A DNA stretch of 45,836 bases from the IMG/VR virus record IMGVR_UViG_3300031576_000094, positions 1-45,836 of that record; one strand, given 5' to 3'. Below the pieces are notes generated by a model. The model saw nothing but the letters and a program-made list of their open reading frames with translations, did no database searches and had not been told where the DNA came from. Origin of the DNA: a virus. A program made the position numbers and the translations under genes. This document shows positions 1-8,260 of the stretch, one piece after another. Each line of letters opens with the position of its first letter. Positions within the stretch are counted from its first letter, which is position 1.

Positions 1-127
1 CCGATTGATGCCGCGGGCAAGATTGCGCGCGAGTTCGCCGTGGACTACGGCGCACTTGGCGAGGGCCTGCGTGGCCCGCTAGGGCGCGAACTCCTGTTCC
101 CCTTCGTGAGCTTCTATGCCAAGAACG
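1..127. repeat. Contig-end direct repeat (circular closure), left copy
   Basis: These 127 bases are identical to the last 127 bases of the window. The repeat lies inside one open reading frame that continues in frame across the join. A length of 127 is a common largest k-mer of short-read assemblers. The simplest reading is an assembler overlap of a circular or circularly permuted genome, not a biological terminal repeat. Confidence 0.95.
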
Positions 128-1125
128 CGCCGATGTGGGTGCGCTACGTCACCAAGCACCCCACCGAGGCCGCGGTCAAGTTCGGCATCCCCTTCGCGGC
201 GATGACCTACTGGAACAACTTTGTGCACGGTGAGACGGAGGCCAAGCTGCCGGAGTGGTATCGCTACCTCCCACACATCATCACGGGCCGCGAGACGCCT
301 AACGGCCAGCCCATCATCGTGGCGCTCGACTCGCCGATTGCGCTCGCCGCGCGCATGGTGGGCCTCGACCGGCTGCCCGACCTCGCGCGTCGCGTCGCAC
401 GGCAAGAGATGGCTCCTGAGCAGGCGGCCTGGCGGCTGCTCACAGGCAGCGGTCAGAGCGTCACGCGCCAGTTGTACCTCCTACTCAACCCGATGGTGCA
501 GGAACTCATCGCGCAGGCCAATAACAAGGACTCCTTCACGCGCACCGCCATCGTCCCCGACCGACTGCGTGGCACGCCGCAGGAAACCGCGCTGCGCACC
601 CGCCATGCGCTCGCTACGATGGTCAGCCCCTATGCGCAGTATCTCAAGGTGAGCCGCTTGACCGAGCCTGACGACCCGCTGAGCGCCGTGCTCCTACGCG
701 GCCCCCTCGACATCAAGCGCGCCTTCGGCATCCGCGAGGTGAGCACCCAAGCCGAGGAGCGCCGCCGTCTTGACCAAGCGGTTGATGAGCAGACCGCGAT
801 TCGCAACGCGAAGCTGGAGCGCATGGAGGAAGCGTTCATCAAGTGGAAGTCCGGCGGACAGGAACAGTCTGACTTCCTCATCGAGAAGCGCCGGATTTTG
901 GCCGAAGGAGGCCCACGCCCCAGCGGCAACGACATGGCGGGCCGCTTTGGCAGCCTGCGCGTGAAGGTGAACATCGTGAAGGAGCGACTCCGGCGCACCC
1001 GCGATGAAGGTGTGCGCGCCGAGCTTGACGCGAAACTGCGCCGCCTGGAGCGGGCCTGGATGGCTGAGCGGCGCAAGCAAACCCCTGTGGCCGTGCGCGG
1101 GGCGGTGCGGCGGGCACTCGAATGA
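1..1125 (+). CDS. C-terminal part of giant virion-associated protein (continues from 42650-45709)
   Basis: This is the last 374 codons of a 1394-residue protein that starts at 42650 and crosses the contig join in frame. The segment has an aromatic-rich stretch (FPFVSFYAKNAP) followed by hydrophobic helices and ends in a charged, coiled-coil-like tail rich in Arg, Lys and Glu. From memory, the aromatic stretch recalls the conserved C-terminal blocks (LPD38-like) of very large phage virion proteins; this is family recollection, not a search result. The stop overlaps the ATG of the next gene (ATGA). Its place after two other long ejection-type proteins suggests an internal virion protein delivered into the host. 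No catalytic motif is evident. Confidence 0.85.
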   Translation, partial: PIDAAGKIAREFAVDYGALGEGLRGPLGRELLFPFVSFYAKNAPMWVRYVTKHPTEAAVKFGIPFAAMTYWNNFVHGETEAKLPEWYRYLPHIITGRETPNGQPIIVALDSPIALAARMVGLDRLPDLARRVARQEMAPEQAAWRLLTGSGQSVTRQLYLLLNPMVQELIAQANNKDSFTRTAIVPDRLRGTPQETALRTRHALATMVSPYAQYLKVSRLTEPDDPLSAVLLRGPLDIKRAFGIREVSTQAEERRRLDQAVDEQTAIRNAKLERMEEAFIKWKSGGQEQSDFLIEKRRILAEGGPRPSGNDMAGRFGSLRVKVNIVKERLRRTRDEGVRAELDAKLRRLERAWMAERRKQTPVAVRGAVRRALE

Positions 1126-2369
1126 ACTCTCGCTTGGATTGGCGGCCTAGCTCATTGGACGTGCGGCTCTCGGACTGGCGTGGGGCAGGCTACAAAGGGG
1201 GCCAGCCCATTCCCACCGTGAGTGGGAGCCGCGTCAAATACTATGGCCCTGGCACACACATCTTGAGTACGCTGGACTTGGTCAGTGGGGACGTGCTGCG
1301 CGGCGCAGGGGAAGGGCAGACCACCTGCCTCCTACCAAAGCCGATGGAATACTACTTCGGCGCGGGCCGCACGGGCGCGAACAGCCAGTACACCTCCTCT
1401 GGCGGCCTCATCGTCGCGCGTGGCACCGAGATTGGGATTGAGGATATGACGCTCGAAGGCCCCGCCCGCCGGATGGCCGAGCACCATGAGGAACCAGGCT
1501 ACAATGCGGTCGACTGGCGCGTGGTCGACGGCTGGGTGCGCCGCGTGCGTCTCAGCAACTTCGACTCGGCGCTGCTCGCGCGCTTCAGCGAGCGCTGCAC
1601 GTTCGAGGACGTAACGGTGGATAACCTAGGGATGACCAAGAACAGCAGCGGCTCCTATGCCCACTACGCCATCCTCCTCGGACGTGAGTGCGCGCGGATG
1701 CTGGTGACACGACCGCACCTACGCCGCCGCATCCATCACTGCGTCACCGTGCAGTACAATTCCCGCTACAACGTGGTCATGGACGGTGAGGGCGACTTGG
1801 TCAACTTTGACCACCACCGCGGCAATCCGCACCACAACCTATTCACCAACTTCGTCGTCGGCCCTGGCACGGATTGGCTGCGTAGCGGCGGCAACCCTGC
1901 CTCCGTCGACGGCCAGCGCAACGGCCCTGGAGAAACCTTCTGGGGCATTCGCAAGAACACGGGTGGGTCGGTGAGCGTGCTCCCTGTATTCAGCGCGACC
2001 GAGTGGGATAGGCGCGTGGTCATCGTGGGCCACACGCAGAATCGTTTGAACAGCGACCCGAACAAGGAGTGGGTCGAGGCGCTCAGCCCTGTTGACCCTC
2101 ACAACCTCTACCTCGCGCAGCGTGGCGAGGAGGTGCCGCCGCCCTCCGGCTTCGTGGTGGGCGCTCGCGTGCGCGCCACGGACGCCTTGAAGATGCGCTC
2201 CGGCCCCGCGAAAACGGCATCGTTGCTGGGGGAGCAGCCCGAAGGGGCACAGGCCACGCTCATGCAGGGGCCGACATTCGACGCGGCCTCCGGCTTCACC
2301 TACTGGCGCTTGGACTGTGACGAGGGCATCGACGGCTGGGGAGGCCAGGATAGGCTCATGGTGATTTGA
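1122..2369 (+). CDS. Right-handed beta-helix protein with C-terminal SH3-like domain; possible tailspike or depolymerase
   Basis: A 415-residue protein that starts in an ATGA overlap with the gene before it. Residues from about 30 to 310 read as short repeated beta strands typical of pectate-lyase-like parallel beta-helices, with regular turns and phrases such as IEDMTLEG and FEDVTVDNLG. The last ~70 residues (from GFVVGARVRATDALKMRSGP to the end) look like a bacterial SH3 domain, including a WGGQDRLMV terminal strand. Phage proteins of this architecture often bind and cut surface glycans. The gene lies among late virion genes, which fits a tailspike or receptor-binding role. Catalytic residues cannot be assigned by eye, and the SH3-like end could bind cell wall. 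It is the nearest thing to a glycan-active enzyme in the genome. Confidence 0.7.
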   Translation: MNSRLDWRPSSLDVRLSDWRGAGYKGGQPIPTVSGSRVKYYGPGTHILSTLDLVSGDVLRGAGEGQTTCLLPKPMEYYFGAGRTGANSQYTSSGGLIVARGTEIGIEDMTLEGPARRMAEHHEEPGYNAVDWRVVDGWVRRVRLSNFDSALLARFSERCTFEDVTVDNLGMTKNSSGSYAHYAILLGRECARMLVTRPHLRRRIHHCVTVQYNSRYNVVMDGEGDLVNFDHHRGNPHHNLFTNFVVGPGTDWLRSGGNPASVDGQRNGPGETFWGIRKNTGGSVSVLPVFSATEWDRRVVIVGHTQNRLNSDPNKEWVEALSPVDPHNLYLAQRGEEVPPPSGFVVGARVRATDALKMRSGPAKTASLLGEQPEGAQATLMQGPTFDAASGFTYWRLDCDEGIDGWGGQDRLMVI

Positions 2370-3859
2370 TGCGCGTGCTCGCCATCAGCTTAGAGGGTGA
2401 CTTCGTCGGGGTGTGCCAGCATATGACCCGCCAGGGCGACGCCGTCGACATCGTCATCATCAAGGAGGAGGCCCGCGTCGCTGGGGAGGGCCTGGTGCCG
2501 CGTGCCGCGCTCAAGCCCCCACTGAGCGCCAAGCGCATCGCGGAGTCCAGCTACGACCTCGTCGTGTTCGACCACGTCGAGCACGGCGCGCTCGCTGATG
2601 ACCTGCGTGACTTGGGCGTGCCGGTCGTTGGGGCCTCAAAGGTCATGGACGCGCTGGAACTCGACCGTGCCTACGGCCTCCAGGTCATGCGCGCGTTCGG
2701 CATCAAAGTGCCACCCACAACAGAGTTTGGCGCGGGTGATTACGAGAAGGCCATCGACTTCGTGACCGCCACGCGCAAGCGCTACGTCTATAAGCCCTTT
2801 GGCAACCAACCTACGGCCAATACGTACATGAGCACCGGCTGGCAAGACCTCGTGGCGATGCTGCGCACCTTCGCGCCGACCAAGGCCCCCTTCATCCTGC
2901 AAGAGTTTATCGACGGTATCGAGGTGAGCACCGAGGTCTGGTTCAATGGGAATAGCGTGCTCAATATCAACAGCACGATGGAGGAGAAGCGCTCCTACCC
3001 GCGCATCGCCGTCGAGCAGGTGCGCGACCTCGACCACTCCACACAGGAGCGCCTGCGCGCGGTGCACACCGGCGTCAACACGGGCTGCATGGGCAACCTC
3101 GTGTGGCTCCACGACCTCCACCGCCCATCAAAGCTCTACAAAGAGGGCATCGGCAAGATGGTGCCGTTCTTGCAGCAGTCGAACTACCGCGGCGTGCTCG
3201 ACCTCAATACCGTGGTCAACGAGTCCGGCGTGTGGGGCCTGGAGTGGACGGCGCGTTTTGGCTACGATGCGCTCTATGCGTTCGTGGAGGCACTACGAGA
3301 ACCACTAGCGCCCATACTCCTCGCGCTCGGTCGTGGGACTCCCACACGTATAGCCTGGCGGGACGAGGCTGCATGGACAGGGAGCGTTCGATTAAGCGTC
3401 CCACCCTACCCCGCCCCTGGGCGTTCCCGACGTGGGCTTCCAATAATCGGTGTGTCAGAGGCCAACGAGCGCCACATTTGGCTCTCGGACGCGATGCGCC
3501 AGGACGGCCACTTGTCCGTCGCTGGCTACGACGGCAACGTGGGCAGCGTGTCAGCATTCGGGGCATCCGTCTCGGAAGTCCGCCGTCGCATGTACCGCAC
3601 CATCGCCAACCTCACGATTCCTGACGTGACGTTTCGTCCTGACGTGGGGCTTCGGGTTCGGGAGGACGTAGCGCGGCTACAGCGCTGGGGCTACCTGGGT
3701 ACGCTGCCATCGGGGCCACGAGGCGATAGCCATTTACGAGGTGCTTCGTCTTGGGGTGCGGCCCCTGCGCATAGGCCAGCTTCCCCATCTGGCACAGCGG
3801 CGTCAGCACGTCCTCTTGAAGCTGCTTCGCCCGCATCCGTCGCTGGAAGTGTTCAGTAA
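2369..3859 (+). CDS. ATP-grasp enzyme, PurD-like (phosphoribosylamine-glycine ligase fold)
   Basis: A 496-residue protein; the ATG at 2369 shares its A with the TGA of the previous gene. The N-terminus (MRVLAISLEGDFVGVCQHM) lacks the GGREHA motif of genuine PurD and matches instead the phage-type ATP-grasp opening I recall as EGDGLG-like. The ATP-grasp core is visible: a lysine strand (RYVYKPFG), a QEFIDGIEVSTEVWF segment that would bind Mg-ATP, and a PurD-like end (FRPDVGLRVREDV). ATP-grasp enzymes join a carboxylate to an amine or thiol; the substrate here is unknown. Family similarity fades near residue 440. The last ~55 residues are low-complexity and run antisense into the helicase gene, so the frame may simply be open. 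The position at the very end of the late unit is unusual for a nucleotide-metabolism gene. Confidence 0.78.
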   Translation: MRVLAISLEGDFVGVCQHMTRQGDAVDIVIIKEEARVAGEGLVPRAALKPPLSAKRIAESSYDLVVFDHVEHGALADDLRDLGVPVVGASKVMDALELDRAYGLQVMRAFGIKVPPTTEFGAGDYEKAIDFVTATRKRYVYKPFGNQPTANTYMSTGWQDLVAMLRTFAPTKAPFILQEFIDGIEVSTEVWFNGNSVLNINSTMEEKRSYPRIAVEQVRDLDHSTQERLRAVHTGVNTGCMGNLVWLHDLHRPSKLYKEGIGKMVPFLQQSNYRGVLDLNTVVNESGVWGLEWTARFGYDALYAFVEALREPLAPILLALGRGTPTRIAWRDEAAWTGSVRLSVPPYPAPGRSRRGLPIIGVSEANERHIWLSDAMRQDGHLSVAGYDGNVGSVSAFGASVSEVRRRMYRTIANLTIPDVTFRPDVGLRVREDVARLQRWGYLGTLPSGPRGDSHLRGASSWGAAPAHRPASPSGTAASARPLEAASPASVAGSVQ

Positions 3860-4940
3860 TATCGCCAAGCGGCGCGAAGCCCCCATGTTGCCAGATGTGG
3901 TCATACACCTGCCGTTGCATATCGGCCCACTCCGTCCGCGCGACCGCCTCCGTGACAAGATGCTGCCGCTGCTCCACGTCGACCATGAGCGTGGCCGCGC
4001 GCTGGAAGTGCCGCGCTCGAATGATGAGGTCGTTGCTCTCGCACACGCTCATCAGGAGTGCTAGCTTCTCCACGTAGACCTGGTAGCGCCCGTAGAACCC
4101 TTCCGTGTCCGGCGTCTCCGCGTCCGCGACGAGCTTCTGAAAGGGGCCGGTGTACCACTTCTCGTACCACACCCGTCCATCCTCACTGGCCTTCGCTTCG
4201 CCTGCAAGAGCGGCTATCGCCTTCAAGTCTGCGAGTAGCCCCTTACGCAGCGGCGCGTCATTCAAGAGCGGGTAGGGCAGGATTTTAGTGACGCTCGCCT
4301 TCGTGGCCTTCACGAAGATGCACCGCGGGATGAAGCCCCCCTGGGCCGCACTCGGCGGAAACATATCTCGCAGCCACGCTTCGGTGGTCGCACCGAGCAG
4401 GCACACCGCGCCGTGCGTAATCGTGTCCACCCCGCGCGTCTTGGTCGAGTGCGTATATGGGTACTCATGGTCATAGAGCTTGGTCAAGATGTGCAGGATA
4501 TTGCGCGTCTCCCCGCGCCTGGCCTGGTCGGACTTGAGCATCACGACCAACTCCGAGCCGTCGATGAGGATGCGCGTCAACTGCTTTGTCGCCGCCGCCT
4601 GCACGGCAATCTCGTGCACGAGCGCCTCTGGCGTGGCCGCGTCGCTGATAATCTTCATGCCCGTCACGTTGGCTTCCTTGATGAGCTTGCACGCAATACG
4701 GATGGCGGTTGACTTGCGCACGCGCCCCGACTCCGCCACGAGGATGGTATAGAGGTGCGGGTAGACCATGTAGGCGCTCTGGTTATAGCGCACGCGGTCG
4801 CTGAGCACCGCGGCCAGCGCGGTGATGCCGCACCACTGATGAAACACCGTCGGCGACTCCGTCTCCTGGGTATACTGGACGTAGCCGTCGAGCCAGTTAG
4901 CGAGGTGACGTGCCATTCGTGCCATTCCATGTGCGGCCAC
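3612..4940 (-). CDS. DUF3987-like P-loop ATPase, probable replicative helicase
   Basis: A 442-residue P-loop protein, last gene of the leftward unit. Residues 69-78 (AESGRVRKST) form a variant Walker A in which the usual glycines at the first and sixth positions are Ala and Arg; RKS in place of GKS is what I recall from DUF3987-type phage proteins. A Walker B-like strand follows (RILIDGSELVVML). This family is commonly the RecA-fold helicase of primase-helicase systems. No primase domain is present here or elsewhere in the genome. The first codon is GTG; ATG codons at 4925 and 4916 are equally possible, and none has a strong ribosome site. The last ~30 residues are acidic/proline-rich and overlap the ATP-grasp gene on the other strand. 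Confidence 0.75.
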   Translation of the reverse strand: MAAHGMARMARHLANWLDGYVQYTQETESPTVFHQWCGITALAAVLSDRVRYNQSAYMVYPHLYTILVAESGRVRKSTAIRIACKLIKEANVTGMKIISDAATPEALVHEIAVQAAATKQLTRILIDGSELVVMLKSDQARRGETRNILHILTKLYDHEYPYTHSTKTRGVDTITHGAVCLLGATTEAWLRDMFPPSAAQGGFIPRCIFVKATKASVTKILPYPLLNDAPLRKGLLADLKAIAALAGEAKASEDGRVWYEKWYTGPFQKLVADAETPDTEGFYGRYQVYVEKLALLMSVCESNDLIIRARHFQRAATLMVDVEQRQHLVTEAVARTEWADMQRQVYDHIWQHGGFAPLGDITEHFQRRMRAKQLQEDVLTPLCQMGKLAYAQGPHPKTKHLVNGYRLVAPMAAYPGSPSAVAALRPPEPEAPRQDETSRQES

Positions 4941-5199
4941 AGGTGGGGCACCGCTGCTTGTTTACGGTTGCGTGCCGTAGGTGATGACAGGGAGAGCAGA
5001 GCCAGATGACGCTGAGTCGATGACGGCGCGCGTAGCCCCTATCGTGGTGCGCGAATAGCTTTGCCCAGGGCACCTGGCGGTGGCAATCGGCGCAGATGCT
5101 AGGCTTAGTGATGTACCCCCGCCGTAGAGCGTATCGCACAGCGGCGTGCGCGGCTTGTAACTGTGAGTATCTAAGTGCGCTGGCTGCCAGGGTCGTCAC
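4897..5199 (-). CDS. Small HNH-like zinc-binding protein
   Basis: About 100 residues if it begins at the GTG at 5199. The C-terminal two thirds holds CADCH, then HHDRGY, then WLCSPCHHLRH, then CPTCGRTW. This is the CxxC...HH...CxxCHxxxH pattern of small HNH/zinc-finger phage proteins, with an extra CxxC at the end. It may nick DNA or only bind it. The frame is open farther upstream, but there it lies over the preceding gene and looks non-coding. GTG at 5139 is a shorter alternative (80 residues). It overlaps the helicase gene start by 44 bases, suggesting coupled translation. Confidence 0.6.
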   Translation of the reverse strand: MTTLAASALRYSQLQAAHAAVRYALRRGYITKPSICADCHRQVPWAKLFAHHDRGYARRHRLSVIWLCSPCHHLRHATVNKQRCPTCGRTWNGTNGTSPR

Positions 5200-5389
5200 G
5201 CTCCCACTTGACGAGGTACAACACCTCGCGCCACTGTTTATAGTGGAGCGTGTACCGCTCCGCGCGCATGGTCTGCGTCGCGCAGAACAGCAGCCGGAGC
5301 CGCACCCACCACGGTAGGCGCGGGTTCTCAAGGGACTGCTCGAACCACGGCACGCCCTGGTCAGCTTCAGGGTGCAGCGTCGCCATCAT
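5171..5389 (-). CDS. Hypothetical protein, 72 aa, Trp-rich
   Basis: Not recognised. The start is one of two adjacent ATGs behind a GAGGG site. The sequence is basic and tryptophan-rich (VPWFEQSLENPRLPWWVRLR, then TLHYKQWREVLYLVKW), and looks like a compact helical protein. It overlaps both neighbours in the leftward chain by 20-30 bases, which suggests coupled translation. Confidence 0.6.
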   Translation of the reverse strand: MMATLHPEADQGVPWFEQSLENPRLPWWVRLRLLFCATQTMRAERYTLHYKQWREVLYLVKWERDDPGSQRT

Positions 5390-5537
5390 AGCCCTCACAG
5401 GTGCAGTAGAAGCACCGCTTGGTCGTCAGCCGGTGATTGTCTCGTTGGTGTCCGCACCGCTTGCAGCGCGTGGCCTCATCTTGCAGCGCCTCCGCGCTGT
5501 CGCGTGGCAGTTGCTGCCCCCCTGCCATGAAGGCCAT
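5367..5537 (-). CDS. Zinc-ribbon microprotein, 56 aa
   Basis: Starts in a 1-base overlap with the stop of the membrane-protein gene before it (TGATG). It contains CKRCGHQRDNH and then CFYCTCEGYDG, four or five cysteines plus histidines spaced for one zinc site. The frame extends much farther upstream, but that part is the shadow of the membrane protein. Function unknown; one of about twenty such small Cys/His proteins in this genome. Confidence 0.6.
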   Translation of the reverse strand: MAFMAGGQQLPRDSAEALQDEATRCKRCGHQRDNHRLTTKRCFYCTCEGYDGDAAP

Positions 5538-5812
5538 CACAGAACCAGGTGCAGCAGGAGCAGCGCCCATACGACCGTCATCGCCACAAGGAGCACGACC
5601 GCCTTTGTACGGTGCGCCAAGGCGAACGCCTTGAAGCGCTGCGTGATGGTGCGCCCTGATGTTGCCTTTGAGACAATCTCCGCGACGGCCACCGCGATGA
5701 GGATGACCAACCACAGCCAGCCCCACACGGCCAGCCCTGCCGCAAAGAAGCCCGTGGTAATCCCCAGCCATAGCCCGATGAACAGCATCAGGAGCTTATC
5801 GCTGACGCTCAT
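5537..5812 (-). CDS. Small integral membrane protein, 91 aa
   Basis: The ATG overlaps the stop of the DNA polymerase gene (ATGA). Hydrophobic stretches at about residues 5-25, 27-45 and 70-91 predict three membrane helices, separated by a basic loop (KATSGRTITQRFKAFALAHRTK). It sits directly behind the polymerase gene, so it should be made early with replication proteins. It might anchor a replication complex to the membrane or act on the host envelope; neither can be shown from the sequence. Confidence 0.65.
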   Translation of the reverse strand: MSVSDKLLMLFIGLWLGITTGFFAAGLAVWGWLWLVILIAVAVAEIVSKATSGRTITQRFKAFALAHRTKAVVLLVAMTVVWALLLLHLVL

Positions 5813-8247
5813 GCGCCACCTCCCTGTTGACTGTACTTCTCCAAGTCCTGCCAATTTGGCCCCACCTTGATGTCGACGGGAATCTTGCAGATGCGCTCCC
5901 CGATTTTGATGGGGCGCTCCAGGCACTCCTTGAGCAGCCGCACCACCGGCGCGACGTGCGTAGGGCGGCATTGTACGATGAGCGAGTCGTGCACCTGGAG
6001 CATCAGCGCGGCCTGCTCATCCACGCGCGCCAGCCGTGCCCACACATCGAGCAGCCCGCGATTGAGCAAGTCACCGACGGTCGACTGCGGCACGTAGGCA
6101 TACGCCTCGCGCATCCGATTCTCCCTGTCCTTGTCGACCCAGGACATGAACGTCCGCTTTCGGCCCAGCGGGGTCTTGAGCGTGCGCGTCCCCCGAAGCT
6201 GCTCACTGACCGCCGCCTGCCAGACCTTAATGCGCGGAAACGTCGCGTGGCGCAGGTGGAGCAGGCGCATCGCCTCATCTCGCGTGACCACGATGCCGAG
6301 CTTGAGGAATAGCTCATCCGCGAGCTTGTACGCCCCCATCCCATAGTTCGTCGCGTGCACCACCATCTTGAAGGTGCTGCGCTCCACCTCGCTCACGTCC
6401 GCGATGGGCTTATTCAGCAGCAGCGCCGCGGTCGCACGGTGTACATCACCCCCTCGCTCGAAGATGTCGATGAGCCGCGTCTCTCCGGCCAGGTACGCCA
6501 CCACGCGCACCTCGGCTTGGCTCAAGTCCGCTTCGACGAACACCAGGCCCGCATCGGGTATGAGCATCCGCCGCGCTGGCCCTTTCGGCACGTTCTGGAG
6601 ATTGGTGCCGTTGCCGAAGATGCTCTCCCGCGACGCGAGCCGCCCCGTCACTGTGCCGCCCACCACGTAGCTACAGTGGAGCCGCCGGTCGTCACCAAGG
6701 GGTGCGCGAATGTACGTGCCGAGCAACTTCTGCCGGTGCCGAATCTCCAAGATGAGACGCAGCGTGGGGTGCTTGTAGGTCTTGTACAAATCTTCCAGCG
6801 CGCGCTCCTCAGTTGTCTCCTTGCCGGTGGCGCGCGCGTGGCGCTTGGGCAGCCGCAGCGTCTCGTAGAGCAGCGTCTTGAGTTGCGTGGGTGAGAGGGC
6901 GTTAAGGCCAGGATGCGGCAGGGCGACGGGCTGCTTCGCTCGATTCACCCCCAGCGGCGGCGTGTTCCACAGCGTCACGCCGCGCGCCTCCACCTGGAAG
7001 TCCGCATCGAAGTCGCGGAGTTCCTCCGTCAACTGCGCGTCGACCGCTGCGCGCTGCGCCAAGTCCACCAGCACCCCACGTTCCTGCATCTCCATCAAGG
7101 GGTGCATCAGGGGCAGCACGTACTCGTAGTAGAACACCTCGGTGCCGTAGTCTTTAAGCTCATGCCGGAGCGCCTGGTAGCACTCGTAGGTCACAGCCGC
7201 ATCGAGCGCATTGTACTCATAGAGCACCGGCGCGCTGCCTGGGTTCTCGTCGACCATGCCCTTGTGGTAGGGCTGCTCGGTGTACAGGGAGGCGAGCGTG
7301 CCAAGGTCTTTCGGGAGTTCGGGGTAGACGGTGTGATGCGCCGTCATCGTGTCAAAGCAGATGGGCCGGACGCGCCAGCCCTCGTAGTGCTGGAGCCACA
7401 GCACGTCGTACTGCGCGTTCTGCGCAATCTTGGGCACCTGCTCGTCCTCAAGCAACGCACGCACGAGCCGCTGGAGCACCTCACTCTCCTCCGTGGGCCA
7501 ATAGGGCTGCCCGTAGAAGTGGACGGGGATGGTGATGGCCCACGTCGGCGAGTCGCTGAACGCCACACAGAGCATCGTCTGTGGCTGCCCATTGGGGTCA
7601 GTCTCAATATCAAAAGACACCGGCTGCCGTGCGGTGCGCAGCCGGAGCAGATGAAACTGCGCCTGCGCGAACGTCGGCGCGGTGAGGATGGTACGCTTCG
7701 GCGGGTTGTACGCTGCAAACGCGCCCTGCGCCTTCGCGCGTTGGAGGTCAAAGATGAGGAGCGGGTAGTGCGCTATCTCCCTGATGATGGCCGCGGGATG
7801 AATCGCCGCGACGACTTTCTTGCCGATGGCCTCTGACCAGAGGATGCTGCCGCGCCACTTCGTAATCCCATGCTTGCCGGTGAGCGCGCGCAGCGCTTCG
7901 TCGCCGAGTGCAACGACGACATGGGCACCAATGCCGCGGAGTTCCTCAATGAGACTAGCGCGCGCTGCGCTAAGCTCAGGTGTTGGAAGGCGGCGCGCGC
8001 GGTCGTGATATAGGTAGCGGAAGTCAGTTGTAGGAGTTCCAGCATCGGTGACGGGCTGCCGTTTGCTGACGTTCGTGATATAGACTTCATGTCGATACAG
8101 TCCTGCTGTAGCCAGCGCACGATTAAGGACATATCCTGCGCCGCCCACAAAAGGTTTACGTTCGCGCGTTTCAGTAGGGCCTGGGGCTTCGCCGACGAGG
8201 GCAATCGTCGCGTCTCGTGGGCCATCGGGAGGGACTTCGGGCAGCAT
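5809..8247 (-). CDS. DNA polymerase, family A, with N-terminal uracil-DNA glycosylase domain and 3'-5' exonuclease
   Basis: An 812-residue fusion. The start at 8247 is set by AAGGAG six bases upstream. Residues ~10-180 form a family-4-type uracil-DNA glycosylase with GEAPGPTE (19-26) and the HPA motif (150-152). Residues ~205-360 are the DEDDy proofreading exonuclease: DIE at 213-215, N277/D281, and Y345-x3-D349. The polymerase follows, with motif A at D574 (DLSQAE), motif B as R623-x3-K627-x3-H631-x3-Y635-G, and motif C HD at 753-754. His631 occupies the position of E. coli Phe762, where Phe, Tyr or Leu is usual in studied enzymes. Glycosylase-polymerase fusions are known in phages; SPO1 is one I recall. 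The domain may remove or detect uracil during copying. This is the replicative polymerase. Confidence 0.93.
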   Translation of the reverse strand: MLPEVPPDGPRDATIALVGEAPGPTETRERKPFVGGAGYVLNRALATAGLYRHEVYITNVSKRQPVTDAGTPTTDFRYLYHDRARRLPTPELSAARASLIEELRGIGAHVVVALGDEALRALTGKHGITKWRGSILWSEAIGKKVVAAIHPAAIIREIAHYPLLIFDLQRAKAQGAFAAYNPPKRTILTAPTFAQAQFHLLRLRTARQPVSFDIETDPNGQPQTMLCVAFSDSPTWAITIPVHFYGQPYWPTEESEVLQRLVRALLEDEQVPKIAQNAQYDVLWLQHYEGWRVRPICFDTMTAHHTVYPELPKDLGTLASLYTEQPYHKGMVDENPGSAPVLYEYNALDAAVTYECYQALRHELKDYGTEVFYYEYVLPLMHPLMEMQERGVLVDLAQRAAVDAQLTEELRDFDADFQVEARGVTLWNTPPLGVNRAKQPVALPHPGLNALSPTQLKTLLYETLRLPKRHARATGKETTEERALEDLYKTYKHPTLRLILEIRHRQKLLGTYIRAPLGDDRRLHCSYVVGGTVTGRLASRESIFGNGTNLQNVPKGPARRMLIPDAGLVFVEADLSQAEVRVVAYLAGETRLIDIFERGGDVHRATAALLLNKPIADVSEVERSTFKMVVHATNYGMGAYKLADELFLKLGIVVTRDEAMRLLHLRHATFPRIKVWQAAVSEQLRGTRTLKTPLGRKRTFMSWVDKDRENRMREAYAYVPQSTVGDLLNRGLLDVWARLARVDEQAALMLQVHDSLIVQCRPTHVAPVVRLLKECLERPIKIGERICKIPVDIKVGPNWQDLEKYSQQGGGA

Positions 8248-8260
8248 CGCGTGCTCCTTC

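Noticed and set aside
1-127. Biological direct terminal repeat as in T7-like phages
   Set aside because: The 127-base length equals a common assembler k-mer and the repeat lies inside a coding frame that continues across the join.
6913-7836. A 307-codon plus-strand frame under the DNA polymerase
   Set aside because: Antisense shadow rich in His, Val and Arg; the polymerase motifs on the minus strand are decisive.
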